A stretch of 64,000 nt of DNA from NCBI RefSeq assembly GCF_002899455.1, contig NZ_PPFB01000001.1, positions 930,001-994,000 of the forward strand, given 5' to 3'. The notes beneath the pieces are model-generated. The model ran no database searches. It saw only the letters and a list, made by a program, of their open reading frames with translations, and was not told the origin of the DNA. Shown here piece after piece: positions 40,663 to 48,769 of this stretch (position 1 is the first letter of the stretch; every line of letters begins with the position of its first letter). The stretch comes from Streptomyces sp. DH-12. GTDB lineage: Bacteria; Actinomycetota; Actinomycetes; Streptomycetales; Streptomycetaceae. The position numbers and the translations under genes were made by a program.

Positions 40663-42038
40663 ATGTGCGGCGGAGGCGCCAGCGTGAAGTCCTCCGGCGC
40701 GCTCGGCGCGGTGGTGCGCCATCCGCGCGCGACCGCGGCCTCGGCGAGGCGCGGGCAGCCGAAGTAGCCGAAGGCGGCGGGCGCGTTGGGCAGCAGTCCG
40801 GAGACGAGGACCCGGGCGACGCGCAGCGCGGTCTCCGCCACGTCCTCGGTGGTGAGGTCGAAGGTCATGACGCGGTGGCCGCCGCCGCGCAGCGTGCTCT
40901 CCAGCCGCTCCCGGCTTCCGGGCTCGACCGCGTCGACGGATACCGTCCCGAGCGCAGGCTCGGTGAACCTCCGGGCCTCGGCCGCCATCCGTTCGTCCAG
41001 CCACACCTGCACGTGCGCTCCCAGGTCCCGCACGTGCTCGAACTGCTCGCCGCACACGTCGAGGTAGCGGCCGTCGGCCCGGTGGTCCAGGTAGAGCCCG
41101 CGGGCGAGCAGCCCGGCCTCGACGGCCTGGAACACCCAGCCGTCGGGGCCGGTCAGCCCCTGGGTGAAGACCCAGGTGTGGACGGCTTCGAGGACAGCCT
41201 TGCGGGCGGCTTCGGCCGGGTCGTACTTGCAGGCGAACCCGGCGGCGTACAGGCCGAGGCGCGGGTCGTGGACGAGCGCGGCCATGCAGGGGGCGAACTC
41301 CGAGTGCATCTCGACGAGGTGGACCTCGAGCGCGGAACCGGCGAGGTCGTCGGTGAGGCCGGGTACGCTCGCCGGGTCGATGCCCCGGGCCGGGCCGTCC
41401 AGGTGCCACCACAGTTCCAGGGCGTCGCGTTCGACGATTTCCAGCAGGCCGCGCTCGATCGCGTCGTCGAGGCCCTGTCCGGCGGCGATCCCGGCGTAGT
41501 TGAGGTGGTGGGTGCGGGGCAGCTCGCGCAGGCCGCCCTGGCGCCAGTTGAGGTGGGTGAGCGAGACGGGTGCCCAGACCTCGGCGGCGGTCCCGTCGGA
41601 CAGTCGTTCGGTTCCTCGTGTCCACAGCGCGGGGGTGTCGGCGGTGAGCGGGCGGTAGGGGAACTGCGCGCGGGCGTACTGCCAGGGTGCGTAGGCGGGC
41701 AGATCGGCCGGGCCGTACAGGCGCAGGCCCTTGTCCGCCAGTTCGGCGGCGGTGGCGCGCAGGGGTGCGTCCGGGTGGCCGGGCGGCGGCACACGGTTGC
41801 CGCAGTAGCGCTCCATCCCCTCGGCTATCGCGGCGACGCGGGCCTGCTCCGGATCGCCGAAGGTGGTGCCGAGGGACACCCGGTCGGCGGGCCACAGCCC
41901 GAGTCTGCGGGCGTCGGACATCTCGGCCGTGAGCGCGGTGTAGCGGGGCGGGGCGCCCGCGGGGTGCTCGACGGGCTTGACCTTGCGGACGATGCCGCAG
42001 ACGGGGTCGACGAGCGCTTCCAACGGCAGAGCCGTCAT
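40659..42038 (-). CDS. YcaO-domain cyclodehydratase
   Basis: A 459-residue YcaO protein. ATP-binding segments typical of the family are visible: DPEQARVAAIAEGMERYCG, LLEIVERDALELWWH and DPAEAARKAVLEAVHTW. The C-terminus ends APPPHM, recalling the proline-rich tail of azoline-forming YcaO enzymes. No TfuA gene is nearby, so heterocycle formation is more likely than thioamide formation. With the F protein it should activate backbone amides of the precursor and cyclise Ser/Thr (or Cys) side chains. Start and stop overlap both neighbours by four bases. Confidence 0.92.
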   Translation of the reverse strand: MTALPLEALVDPVCGIVRKVKPVEHPAGAPPRYTALTAEMSDARRLGLWPADRVSLGTTFGDPEQARVAAIAEGMERYCGNRVPPPGHPDAPLRATAAELADKGLRLYGPADLPAYAPWQYARAQFPYRPLTADTPALWTRGTERLSDGTAAEVWAPVSLTHLNWRQGGLRELPRTHHLNYAGIAAGQGLDDAIERGLLEIVERDALELWWHLDGPARGIDPASVPGLTDDLAGSALEVHLVEMHSEFAPCMAALVHDPRLGLYAAGFACKYDPAEAARKAVLEAVHTWVFTQGLTGPDGWVFQAVEAGLLARGLYLDHRADGRYLDVCGEQFEHVRDLGAHVQVWLDERMAAEARRFTEPALGTVSVDAVEPGSRERLESTLRGGGHRVMTFDLTTEDVAETALRVARVLVSGLLPNAPAAFGYFGCPRLAEAAVARGWRTTAPSAPEDFTLAPPPHM

Positions 42039-43516
42039 CGCAGGATCTCCTCGGCGGGGGCGGTGGGGGCGGGACGGGACGGGAGCACGGGCAGGTCCAG
42101 CACCACGCTGTCCGGGTCGATCTGCCGCCGGGAGGCGAGCAGACGTCCGGCCGTCATCGGGTCGTCCCCGGTGTGGGGGTTGCGGGCGTGGGCCGGGAAG
42201 TGGTGTCCGGCGATCTCCAGGCGCAGCCGTGTGCCGGCCCGGAGCCGGCGTGCGAGCCGGCCGAGCTCGACGGTGAACGCGGCCTCCCGGCCCGCTGGTT
42301 CGGCACGCCGCACGATGCCGACGGCGAGCCGCTCGGCGGTCCCGTCCGGTGGGAGCGCCACGAGCCGGGCGACCCAGTCGGCGGACGGTGTGTGGGCGGT
42401 GGCCCGCAGCCGCACACGGGACGGCCCGACGAGGTCGAGCGGACGCGGCGACGGCGGTGTGACCAGCAGGCAGCGGTCGGGCGGGCCATCCGCGGGGACG
42501 GTCAGGTCGTCGGAGCGGACGGGCCGTGCGGGGTCGGCGATGAAGGCGGAGCCGTGCAGCAGGCGCGTGCGGTGGGCGCGCGGTTCTCCCTCGGCGCCGG
42601 CCGGCAGCCACAGGCCGGCGCCGCCGAGCGCCAGTGCGCCGTGGTGGCCGGGGGCGAGGCCGCCGGTCAGGGCGCGGCGGGCCCAGCGCACGTACAGCTC
42701 ACCGAGATTCAGCCGGTGGGCGGGTCCCGCGTCCGGCCCCGGAGCAGCGGTCAGGGAGTGCCCCCAGGGGCCGAGCAGCAGACGCGCCGGGGATCCGCCC
42801 CAGGCACGCCACAGAGCGACGGTCTCCTCGGTGAAGTGGTCGTGGTGGCCGCCCACCGCGAGCAGGGGCGGCCCGGCGTGCGCCGCCCGCGCCACGAGGC
42901 GTCCGCGGTCGTGGTGGCGCCACAGCCCCGCCCACGAGGGCAGGGCGCGTCCCAGCCGCTCGGGCAGGGCGGTCAACGGCAGGTGGGCGAGCAGGCCGGG
43001 ATCCTCGGCGAGGGCCTTGTCCAGCGCACTTTCGTCGGAGTCGCGCCGGTCGCCGTGGGCGGCCCACCATCCGGCGCGGGAGAGCAGCCGTTCCACGCCG
43101 GACGCCTCGCGGGCTGTCTCCGCCGGGCCGAGGGCGGGCACGGCCGCGATGACGGCATCCGGCCGGGCGTTCCCGGGGGCGTCGAGGGCGAGGACGAGGG
43201 CGCAGTGGGCGGCGTAGGAGGCGCCGGCGGCCACCAGCCGCCCGTCGCTCCACGGCTGCCGCCGGATCCAGCGGACGGCTGCTGTCCCGTCGGCGGTCTC
43301 GTTCGCGTACGGATGCCACTTCCCTGGCGACGCGAACCGGCCCCGCACGTCCTGGACGACGGCGGCGAACCCGCGGCGGGCCCAGCCACGCGCCTCGGCC
43401 CGGTGGCGTGTCCGGTCGTAGGGGGTGCGGATCAGGACGGCCGGGAAGGGACCGTCGCCGGCCGGGAGACGGACGTCGGTGGCGAGTTCTCCCACGGCCG
43501 CCTCGAACGCCGTCAT
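42035..43516 (-). CDS. CocE/NonD (S15-type) hydrolase, possible leader peptidase
   Basis: A 493-residue member of the X-Pro dipeptidyl-peptidase/cocaine esterase family. It has the RTPYDRTRHR start, DVRGRFASPGKW, the nucleophile elbow AAGASYAAH (Ser), the Asp in GGHHDHF and the His in LLGPWGHS, then the C-terminal jelly-roll domain. Inside a RiPP operon the likely job is proteolytic trimming of the modified peptide or hydrolysis of an ester/amide on it. The precursor has prolines near residues 9 and 13, compatible with an X-Pro-type cut, but this is inference. Confidence 0.82.
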   Translation of the reverse strand: MTAFEAAVGELATDVRLPAGDGPFPAVLIRTPYDRTRHRAEARGWARRGFAAVVQDVRGRFASPGKWHPYANETADGTAAVRWIRRQPWSDGRLVAAGASYAAHCALVLALDAPGNARPDAVIAAVPALGPAETAREASGVERLLSRAGWWAAHGDRRDSDESALDKALAEDPGLLAHLPLTALPERLGRALPSWAGLWRHHDRGRLVARAAHAGPPLLAVGGHHDHFTEETVALWRAWGGSPARLLLGPWGHSLTAAPGPDAGPAHRLNLGELYVRWARRALTGGLAPGHHGALALGGAGLWLPAGAEGEPRAHRTRLLHGSAFIADPARPVRSDDLTVPADGPPDRCLLVTPPSPRPLDLVGPSRVRLRATAHTPSADWVARLVALPPDGTAERLAVGIVRRAEPAGREAAFTVELGRLARRLRAGTRLRLEIAGHHFPAHARNPHTGDDPMTAGRLLASRRQIDPDSVVLDLPVLPSRPAPTAPAEEILR

Positions 43517-44367
43517 ACGCCCTTCCTCGGTGTCGGTGCGACGTCGGGCACCGGGAGGACGGCGTGCTCGGTGACGGTCAGCGTGCGCAGGTCCACGCGT
43601 CGGAGCCGGCGCCGTGCCGGGAGGCCGGCCGTGTCGGGGGCGCCGGTGGCCCACCGGCTGAGATCGTCCGCGAGCAGCGCCGCGAGCAGCGCGGCGGCGG
43701 GCACGGGGAGCCGGACGGGCGTGCCCGAGGTACGGGGGCCGCTCCAGTACGCGGCCAGTTCCCGGTGGGCGGGTGTGGCGGCGAGCCGGCGGGACCGGAC
43801 GTGCGCCGAGGTGACGTCTCCGGGAGCGGCGGCCACCGGCTCGACGTACGCCTGCCAGCCCTCGCGGTGGCAGCGCAGCCACGCGACACCGTGCTCCGGC
43901 AGCCGGTCGGCGGCGTCCCACAAGCCGTCCGGCGCGGGCCCGTCCAGGCACCACACGACCGCGGAGGGGTTTCCGTCGAGCAGGTCCTCCACACCCGCCG
44001 GCGGGCTGCCGGAGGCGGTCACGGCCGGAGTCGTACGGGGCCGCGCGCCCAGGGCGGCCAGGTGCACGGCGAGCGGTTCGGTCAGTACCGGGTCGCCGAG
44101 GATGCTGACGTTCCGGCGAGCGGCGGGCCACTCCGGGGCCGACGGCCCTTCCGCCAGATAGCCGGCTTCTTCGAACGCCCGGACCACGCGCTCCAGCCCT
44201 TCGTCCAGCGGGGCTGCGGTCCCCCCGGCGAGCAGGGAGAGCAAGGCGTCCTCGTCGACGTCTCCTGCCCTGACGCTGAAGAACTCCCCCGCGGGGGTGC
44301 GGACGGCGAGCCCTCGCCCGGGCACGGCGACGACCTCGGCACCGGGGACGAGTCGGCTACGGGACAC
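43513..44367 (-). CDS. F protein: leader-binding partner of the YcaO cyclodehydratase
   Basis: A 284-residue protein. The first 80 residues look like a RiPP recognition element (winged helix): AEVVAVPGRGLAVRTP, then an acidic linker and VVRAFEEAGYLAEG. Then comes a degraded ThiF/E1-like Rossmann part (VSILGDPVLTEPLAVHLAALG) without ATP or CxxC motifs. This matches the ocin-ThiF-like F proteins that deliver leader peptide to YcaO. The GTG at 44367 has AGGAGG upstream. It is the first enzyme gene after the precursor. Confidence 0.82.
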   Translation of the reverse strand: MSRSRLVPGAEVVAVPGRGLAVRTPAGEFFSVRAGDVDEDALLSLLAGGTAAPLDEGLERVVRAFEEAGYLAEGPSAPEWPAARRNVSILGDPVLTEPLAVHLAALGARPRTTPAVTASGSPPAGVEDLLDGNPSAVVWCLDGPAPDGLWDAADRLPEHGVAWLRCHREGWQAYVEPVAAAPGDVTSAHVRSRRLAATPAHRELAAYWSGPRTSGTPVRLPVPAAALLAALLADDLSRWATGAPDTAGLPARRRLRRVDLRTLTVTEHAVLPVPDVAPTPRKGV

Positions 44368-44401
44368 GGCGTTCCTCCTGTCGGCGGGAGCTGGGACGGG
44401 T

Positions 44402-44435
44402 GTGGGCCCGCCCGGAAGGCATCGGGCGGGCCCAC
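44402..44435 (-). terminator. Hairpin between precursor and F-protein genes
   Basis: A perfect 13-bp stem (GTGGGCCCGCCCG with its complement) and an 8-nt loop sit in the 92-bp gap between the precursor stop and the F-protein start. In RiPP operons such a stem often makes the precursor transcript more abundant than the enzyme transcripts. Confidence 0.8.
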
Positions 44436-44459
44436 GGTCGAGGGCGGCCAGGCCCTCGC

Positions 44460-44573
44460 TTACTCCTCGGTGTCCTCGAAGGGGTTCTCGACGAGCGCGT
44501 TGGAGTGAGAGGCCGAGTCGTGAGCCAGCTGACCCGGGTCGACGATCGGCTCGAAGACCTGCTCGTTGTCCAT
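44460..44573 (-). CDS. Putative RiPP precursor peptide, 37 residues
   Basis: Too short for routine gene calling, but the start is clear: ATG 44573 preceded by GAAGGAG at ideal spacing, stop TAA. The peptide begins MDNEQVFEPIVDPG, continues QLAHDSASHSN, then ALVENPFEDTEE. It is strongly acidic with no Cys, Lys or Arg. Likely modification sites are Ser20, Ser22, Ser24 and Thr35; the SASHSN part, rich in Ser and His, is the best core candidate. It lies 92 bp before the F-protein gene with a hairpin between and has a Zur-like box upstream. It is the only plausible precursor in the operon. Confidence 0.75.
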   Translation of the reverse strand: MDNEQVFEPIVDPGQLAHDSASHSNALVENPFEDTEE

Positions 44574-44629
44574 GAACTCTCCTTCATCAGCAGGGAGATA
44601 CGGCGTTCGGATGAGCGCCGCGCCTCACT

Positions 44630-45451
44630 CTAATGAATCTGATTTTCATATTCTAGTGCTGCGATGGGGTGATCTGGATAACACACGGGCCACCCCCCTT
44701 CCGGATCCTCACCGACCCGGCCCGCCACCTGCAGCACCTCCGCCAGCAACCCCGGCGTGACGACCTGCTTCGGCGCTCCGTCGGCCACCACACGGCCCTC
44801 CCGCAGGGCGACGATCCGCTCGGCGAACCGGGCCGCGTGGGCCAGGTCGTGCAGCACCATCACCACCGTGAGTCCGCGTTCCTCGCGCAGACGCACCACG
44901 GTCTGCAGTACGTCGAGCTGGTGGTGCAGGTCCAGGTACGTGGTCGGCTCGTCGAGCAGCAGGACCCGGGTGTCCTGAGCGAGCGCCATCGCCAGCCGGA
45001 CGCGTTGCCGCTCGCCGCCGGACAGCGCGTCGACGTCACGGTCGGCCCACTCCTCCACCCCGACGTCACGCAGCGCCCGGCGCACGACGGGGTCGTCGCC
45101 CTCGCGCAGCATGCCCAGCGGGCCGCGTGCCGCGTACCGCCCCTGCCGGACGAGTTGACTGACCGTCATCCCCGGGACGGCCGGGGCGGACTGGTGCAGC
45201 AGCGCCACTCTCCGGGCCGTGGCACGCCTCGAGAGCCGGGCGAGGTCGTCCCCGCCGAGCCGAACGCTCCCCTCGTCCGGTTGCAGCAGCCCGGCGGCCA
45301 GCCGCAGCAGGGTCGACTTGCCGCAGCCGTTCAGACCGATCAGGGCGGTCAGTTCGCCCGGCCGGACGGTCAGGTCGACGCCCCGCAGCACGGGCCGTCC
45401 GGGGTAGCCGAAGTGGACCCCCTCGACGTGGATCCCCACGGACTCGATCAT
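44630..45451 (-). CDS. Metallophore importer ATPase (FecE/FepC type)
   Basis: A 273-residue ABC ATPase: Walker A IGLNGCGKST, Q-loop LLHQSAPAVPG, signature LSGGERQRVRLAMALAQD, Walker B VLLLDEPTTYLDLHHQLDVL and HDLAHAARFAERIV. The YLDLHHQ block is typical of iron-siderophore/B12/haem importers. It follows the second permease by 20 bp. Its last codons overlap the Zur-like box of the precursor gene. Confidence 0.93.
   Translation of the reverse strand: MIESVGIHVEGVHFGYPGRPVLRGVDLTVRPGELTALIGLNGCGKSTLLRLAAGLLQPDEGSVRLGGDDLARLSRRATARRVALLHQSAPAVPGMTVSQLVRQGRYAARGPLGMLREGDDPVVRRALRDVGVEEWADRDVDALSGGERQRVRLAMALAQDTRVLLLDEPTTYLDLHHQLDVLQTVVRLREERGLTVVMVLHDLAHAARFAERIVALREGRVVADGAPKQVVTPGLLAEVLQVAGRVGEDPEGGWPVCYPDHPIAALEYENQIH
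44634..44648. promoter_or_regulatory. Zur-like operator upstream of the precursor peptide
   Basis: The 15-mer TGAATCTGATTTTCA (opposite strand TGAAAATCAGATTCA) is a 7-1-7 imperfect inverted repeat matching the actinobacterial Zur pattern with TGAAAAT in one arm. It lies 61 bp before the precursor ATG and inside the last codons of the importer ATPase. The local A/T richness is unusual for this genome. Confidence 0.65.
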
Positions 45452-45471
45452 GCTCTGTCCTCGATTCGACG

Positions 45472-46479
45472 TCAGAACGTACGGCTCGGCGTGCGGCGCA
45501 CGACGATCAACAGCAGCGCGGCACCGAGGCAGGCGGTGAGCGCCCCGACCGGCAACGTGAGCCGTCCGGAGTCGAACGCCGTCGCCAGCAGCCGCGAGGA
45601 CAGCTGCGCCGCCGCGTCCGCCCCGCACACCACGACCGCGCCCGTCAGGGCGGCGCCGGGAAGACTCCGGCGCAGGTCCGCGCCGAAGACGGCCACGGCC
45701 AGATGCGGGACGAGCAGCCCGATGAAGCCCAGCGCCCCGACGGCGGCCACCGCACCCGCCGTCAGCGCCACCGCGCACAGCAGGGCCAGGGTCCGGGCCC
45801 GGCGCGCGGAGAGCCCGGCGGCGAGGGCGATGTCGTCCCCGCAGCGCAGCAGGGTCAACGGCCCGGACAGCAGCCAGGCCGCGGCCCCCCAGACGAGTGC
45901 CCACGGCCAGAGCAGGTGCCAGTGCTCCCACACCCGGCCCTCCGTGGTGCCGACCAACCACTGCACCACGCTGCCGAGTTCGCCGGGCTTCACCAACAGC
46001 ACCATGGCGGTGAGCCCGCCGAGCACTGCCGACACCAGCACCCCGTGCACGGCGGTCTGCGCGGGATCACCGCGCCCGCGGCCGGTGAGCAGCCACAACA
46101 GCGCCGCTCCGGCGCACCCGCCCCCGCACGCGGCGAGGACCACGGCCAGAGGCGAATCCCACCCGGCGAGTCCCAGGGCGGTCGCGGTGACGGCGCCGAG
46201 CACCGCCCCCGGGGTCACGCCCGTCACCTCCGGTCCGGCCAGGGGATTGCGCAGGGCGGACTGCAGGACCAGCCCCGCCACGGCCAGACAGGCGCCCGCG
46301 CCGAGGGCCACCAGCAGTCTCGGCAGGCGCAGCTGGAACAGGATGTGGCGCTCCGTCGCGTCACCGCCCCCGTTCAGGACGTCCCAGACCACACCCGGGG
46401 ACATGCCGCGCCCGGCCACCACCTCCACTGCGGCGCACACGACGGCCAGTGCCGCGAGGGCCGTGAAACGCCGTGTCAC
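45472..46479 (-). CDS. FecCD-family metallophore importer permease 1
   Basis: A 335-residue permease with about nine to ten membrane helices. FecCD hallmarks are RLPRLLVALGAGACLAVAG, LVLQSALRNPLAGPEVTGV and GFIGLLVPHLAVAVFG. The GTG start overlaps the stop of permease 2 (GTGA). It forms the membrane channel with permease 2 and moves a metallophore inward. Confidence 0.92.
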   Translation of the reverse strand: MTRRFTALAALAVVCAAVEVVAGRGMSPGVVWDVLNGGGDATERHILFQLRLPRLLVALGAGACLAVAGLVLQSALRNPLAGPEVTGVTPGAVLGAVTATALGLAGWDSPLAVVLAACGGGCAGAALLWLLTGRGRGDPAQTAVHGVLVSAVLGGLTAMVLLVKPGELGSVVQWLVGTTEGRVWEHWHLLWPWALVWGAAAWLLSGPLTLLRCGDDIALAAGLSARRARTLALLCAVALTAGAVAAVGALGFIGLLVPHLAVAVFGADLRRSLPGAALTGAVVVCGADAAAQLSSRLLATAFDSGRLTLPVGALTACLGAALLLIVVRRTPSRTF

Positions 46480-47711
46480 CGTGCGTCCTCCGTCCTGATC
46501 GTCCCGGGAGACGGCGAGGCCGGACCGCCGGGCCCGCCCCGGTGAGCGTGATGCGATGCCCCGGCGGGAGGTCCTTCGTCCGCCGCACCCGAGGCCGCCT
46601 TCCGCGGCCCGGGCGGCTGCTCGCGCACCCCGGCCGAAGCGGCCGGCCCCTGCCGGACCGCCTGGCGGCGGCCGCCCGACCGCATCAGCGCGACGCCGGC
46701 CGGCACCCCCAACAGAGCGGTCCAGGCGCCGGCCGGCGTCTCCACGGGGGCCAGCGCCAGCCTGGCCGGGACATCGGCGGCCACCACGACGACAGCACCC
46801 CAGGCCGCGGACCACGGCAGCCAGCGCACGGCCCCGGCCGCGGGATCGAACCAGCGGCTCAGGTGTGGGGCGAGGAAGCCCACCCACGCGACGGGACCGC
46901 ACACTGCCGTCACCGGGGCGATCAGCACCACGGCGATGGCCAGAGCGGCCAGCCGTGCGCGCTGGGCACGCACACCCAGTGCCTGCGCGTCCTCGTCGCC
47001 CAGCCGCAGCACCGACAGCACCGGCGCGCACAGCACGAGAGCGGGCACCGCGACGAGCAGCCACGGCCACAGGCCCGTCACGTCCTCCCAGGTCCGGGCG
47101 GAGAGGGAACCGAGCAGGTAGCGGTAGATCAGCTGGAGGTCCAACTGGTCGGCCATGACCATCAGGACAAGCAGCGCGGCTTGCAGCGCGGCCGCCACCG
47201 CCGCGCCGGTCAGCAGCACCGCGGACGGACTACGGCCGAGTCCGGCGACGAGCAACGTGAGCCCGCCGCCGAGCGCGGCCCCGCCGATGGCCGACAGAGG
47301 CTGAACGGCGGCGGGCAGAGACAGCGACAGCACCAGCGGCGCGGCCACCCCCAGCGCGGCCCCGGACGACACTCCCAGCATCTCCGGCACCGCCAGAGGA
47401 TTGCGCAGCGCCTCCTGGAGCACCAGTCCGGCCGCCCCCAGACAGGCTCCGGCGATGAGCCCCAACAGCAGTCGGGGCACGCGGAGTTCATTCACGACGA
47501 TCCCGGCCAGGCTGGTGTCCCCGTCCAGCACCGCGGCGGCCAGCCGGTGCGGGGGGACGTAGGGGGTGCCGAGGCTGAGCGTGCAGAAAGCGGAGACGGC
47601 CAGCGACACGACCACCAGAAGCGGTTGCCACCTGCGCGCACCGCGCGACGGCCGCTGTCCGTGCGCCGCGGCGCGATCGGCCGTCGCCGGCACCGGGAGG
47701 GACGTCCTCAC
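46476..47711 (-). CDS. FecCD-family metallophore importer permease 2, with disordered tail
   Basis: A 411-residue permease. It has VPRLLLGLIAGACLGAAG, VLQEALRNPLAVPEMLGV and WVGFLAPHLSRWF. The first 30 residues are polar, and about 65 residues after the last helix are rich in Gly, Pro, Ala and Ser with a short His cluster (SHHAHRGG), longer than the usual 330-350 residues of the family. The GTG start overlaps the stop of the binding protein gene (GTGA). Confidence 0.9.
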   Translation of the reverse strand: MRTSLPVPATADRAAAHGQRPSRGARRWQPLLVVVSLAVSAFCTLSLGTPYVPPHRLAAAVLDGDTSLAGIVVNELRVPRLLLGLIAGACLGAAGLVLQEALRNPLAVPEMLGVSSGAALGVAAPLVLSLSLPAAVQPLSAIGGAALGGGLTLLVAGLGRSPSAVLLTGAAVAAALQAALLVLMVMADQLDLQLIYRYLLGSLSARTWEDVTGLWPWLLVAVPALVLCAPVLSVLRLGDEDAQALGVRAQRARLAALAIAVVLIAPVTAVCGPVAWVGFLAPHLSRWFDPAAGAVRWLPWSAAWGAVVVVAADVPARLALAPVETPAGAWTALLGVPAGVALMRSGGRRQAVRQGPAASAGVREQPPGPRKAASGAADEGPPAGASHHAHRGGPGGPASPSPGTIRTEDAR

Positions 47712-48685
47712 CGCAGCGCGGCCGTGGCCTCGTCGAGGACGATGCCCAGCGAGCGGGTGCCGCGCCCCTTGGCCCACACCTCTGAGTTCACCTCGTGGAC
47801 GTCACCGTTCCTCACGGCCGGGATCTTGCCCCAGAGCGGGTTCTCGGCCAGCTTCTCCGACAGCTTGCCGTCTGCCTCACCGAAGCTCAGGGTCTCGACG
47901 AAGAGCACGTCGACGTCCTGGGCGAGGATCTCTTCGAGGGAGTAACTGCCTTCCGCACCACGGGACTTCCACGGATAGTCGGCGATCTTGGGGAACAGGC
48001 TGGCGGCCACGTCCCCTTCGGGCGTCGCGACACCGAAGTTCTCGTCACTGCCGTAGATGACGAGCGCGGTCCTGTCGCTCGGCGCCTTCTCGGCCGCGGC
48101 GAGCTTCGTCCGGAAGGTCCTCTCCGCCTTCTCCCCCTGGGCGGTGCGCCCGGTGAGCGCGGCGACGTCGCGCAGGTAGCCCACGCTGTCCTGCCACGTC
48201 TCGGGCTGCATGGCCCAGAACGTGGTGGCGCCCTTGAGCGCCGGGGCGAGCTTGCCGTGGGTGTCCCCGAGGCCGATCACGAGATCGGGCTTGTGGGAGA
48301 GGATCGCCTCGACCTCCGGGGCGATGAAGCCGCCGGGGATGACGTCGACCTCCTCGGCCCTCTCCTCCCCCAGGAAGTCGGGGTGGGCGAGCAGCGCGCT
48401 GTTGGTGGCCGTCGGGACGATGCCCAGTTCGGTCAGGATGTCGTCGCACAGGGCGAACAGGCAGACGATCCGCTCGGGTTGCTTCTTCAGGGAGATCCTG
48501 GCGCCGTTGGTGTCGGTCAACTCCGTCGACGCCTTGATGGGTTCGACGGTCACCTCCGTCTTCGCCGGGGGCTCGGCCTTGTCGTTCGCGGGTTCCTCGG
48601 CGGACGAGCCGCAACCGACCAGGAGCGAACCCACCGCCGCTGCGGTGAGCCAACTGCGAACGAATCTCGACGGTGAGCGCAGCAT
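47708..48685 (-). CDS. Metallophore-binding lipoprotein
   Basis: A 325-residue periplasmic-binding-protein-like lipoprotein with lipobox LLVGC near residue 25. It has PERIVCLFALCDDILTELG, the KPDLVIGLGD motif and SFGEADGKLSEKLAENPLWG near the end, as in siderophore-binding proteins (Fhu/FepB type). First gene of the importer operon. The start at 48685 is preceded by a divergent promoter holding a Zur-like box. Confidence 0.92.
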   Translation of the reverse strand: MLRSPSRFVRSWLTAAAVGSLLVGCGSSAEEPANDKAEPPAKTEVTVEPIKASTELTDTNGARISLKKQPERIVCLFALCDDILTELGIVPTATNSALLAHPDFLGEERAEEVDVIPGGFIAPEVEAILSHKPDLVIGLGDTHGKLAPALKGATTFWAMQPETWQDSVGYLRDVAALTGRTAQGEKAERTFRTKLAAAEKAPSDRTALVIYGSDENFGVATPEGDVAASLFPKIADYPWKSRGAEGSYSLEEILAQDVDVLFVETLSFGEADGKLSEKLAENPLWGKIPAVRNGDVHEVNSEVWAKGRGTRSLGIVLDEATAALR

Positions 48686-48731
48686 CGATGCCCTCGTTTC
48701 TCTCAGGTGCCGGGAACGCACTGAAGATACA

Positions 48732-48746
48732 TGATAATCGTTTTCA
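48732..48746. promoter_or_regulatory. Zur-like operator in the divergent importer promoter
   Basis: The 15-mer TGATAATCGTTTTCA is a 7-1-7 inverted repeat (5 of 7 pairs) and close to known Zur boxes of the form TGAAAATGATTTTCA. It lies between the binding protein gene (start 47 bp away) and the beta-propeller gene (start 24 bp away), so it could repress both. A Fur-type iron box is the main alternative; it does not resemble the 19-bp DmdR/DtxR iron box. Confidence 0.72.
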
Positions 48747-48769
48747 CAAAACCGGTTTCTGGAGGACCC

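Noticed and set aside
39517..41895. Minus-strand frame extending the SagB-type gene far upstream
   Set aside because: The extension is a shadow of the YcaO gene. The GTG at 40662 with the 4-bp overlap is the natural start.
40659..42038. Thioamide-forming YcaO (TfuA type)
   Set aside because: No TfuA gene is present, while an F protein and a SagB-like dehydrogenase are, which fits azoline/azole formation. The rhodanese and SufS-like genes keep a sulfur-based alternative open but not favoured.
44357..44587. A 76-codon Ser/Arg/Pro-rich frame across the precursor locus
   Set aside because: It is out of frame with the GGAG-preceded ATG and has the composition of a random alternate frame. The 37-residue frame fits the ribosome-binding site and context.
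44634..48746. Reading the 15-mers as DmdR/DtxR iron boxes
   Set aside because: The actinobacterial iron box is a 19-bp palindrome with TTAGG arms, which is not present. Fur-superfamily 7-1-7 symmetry fits better, although iron-responsive Fur cannot be excluded by eye.
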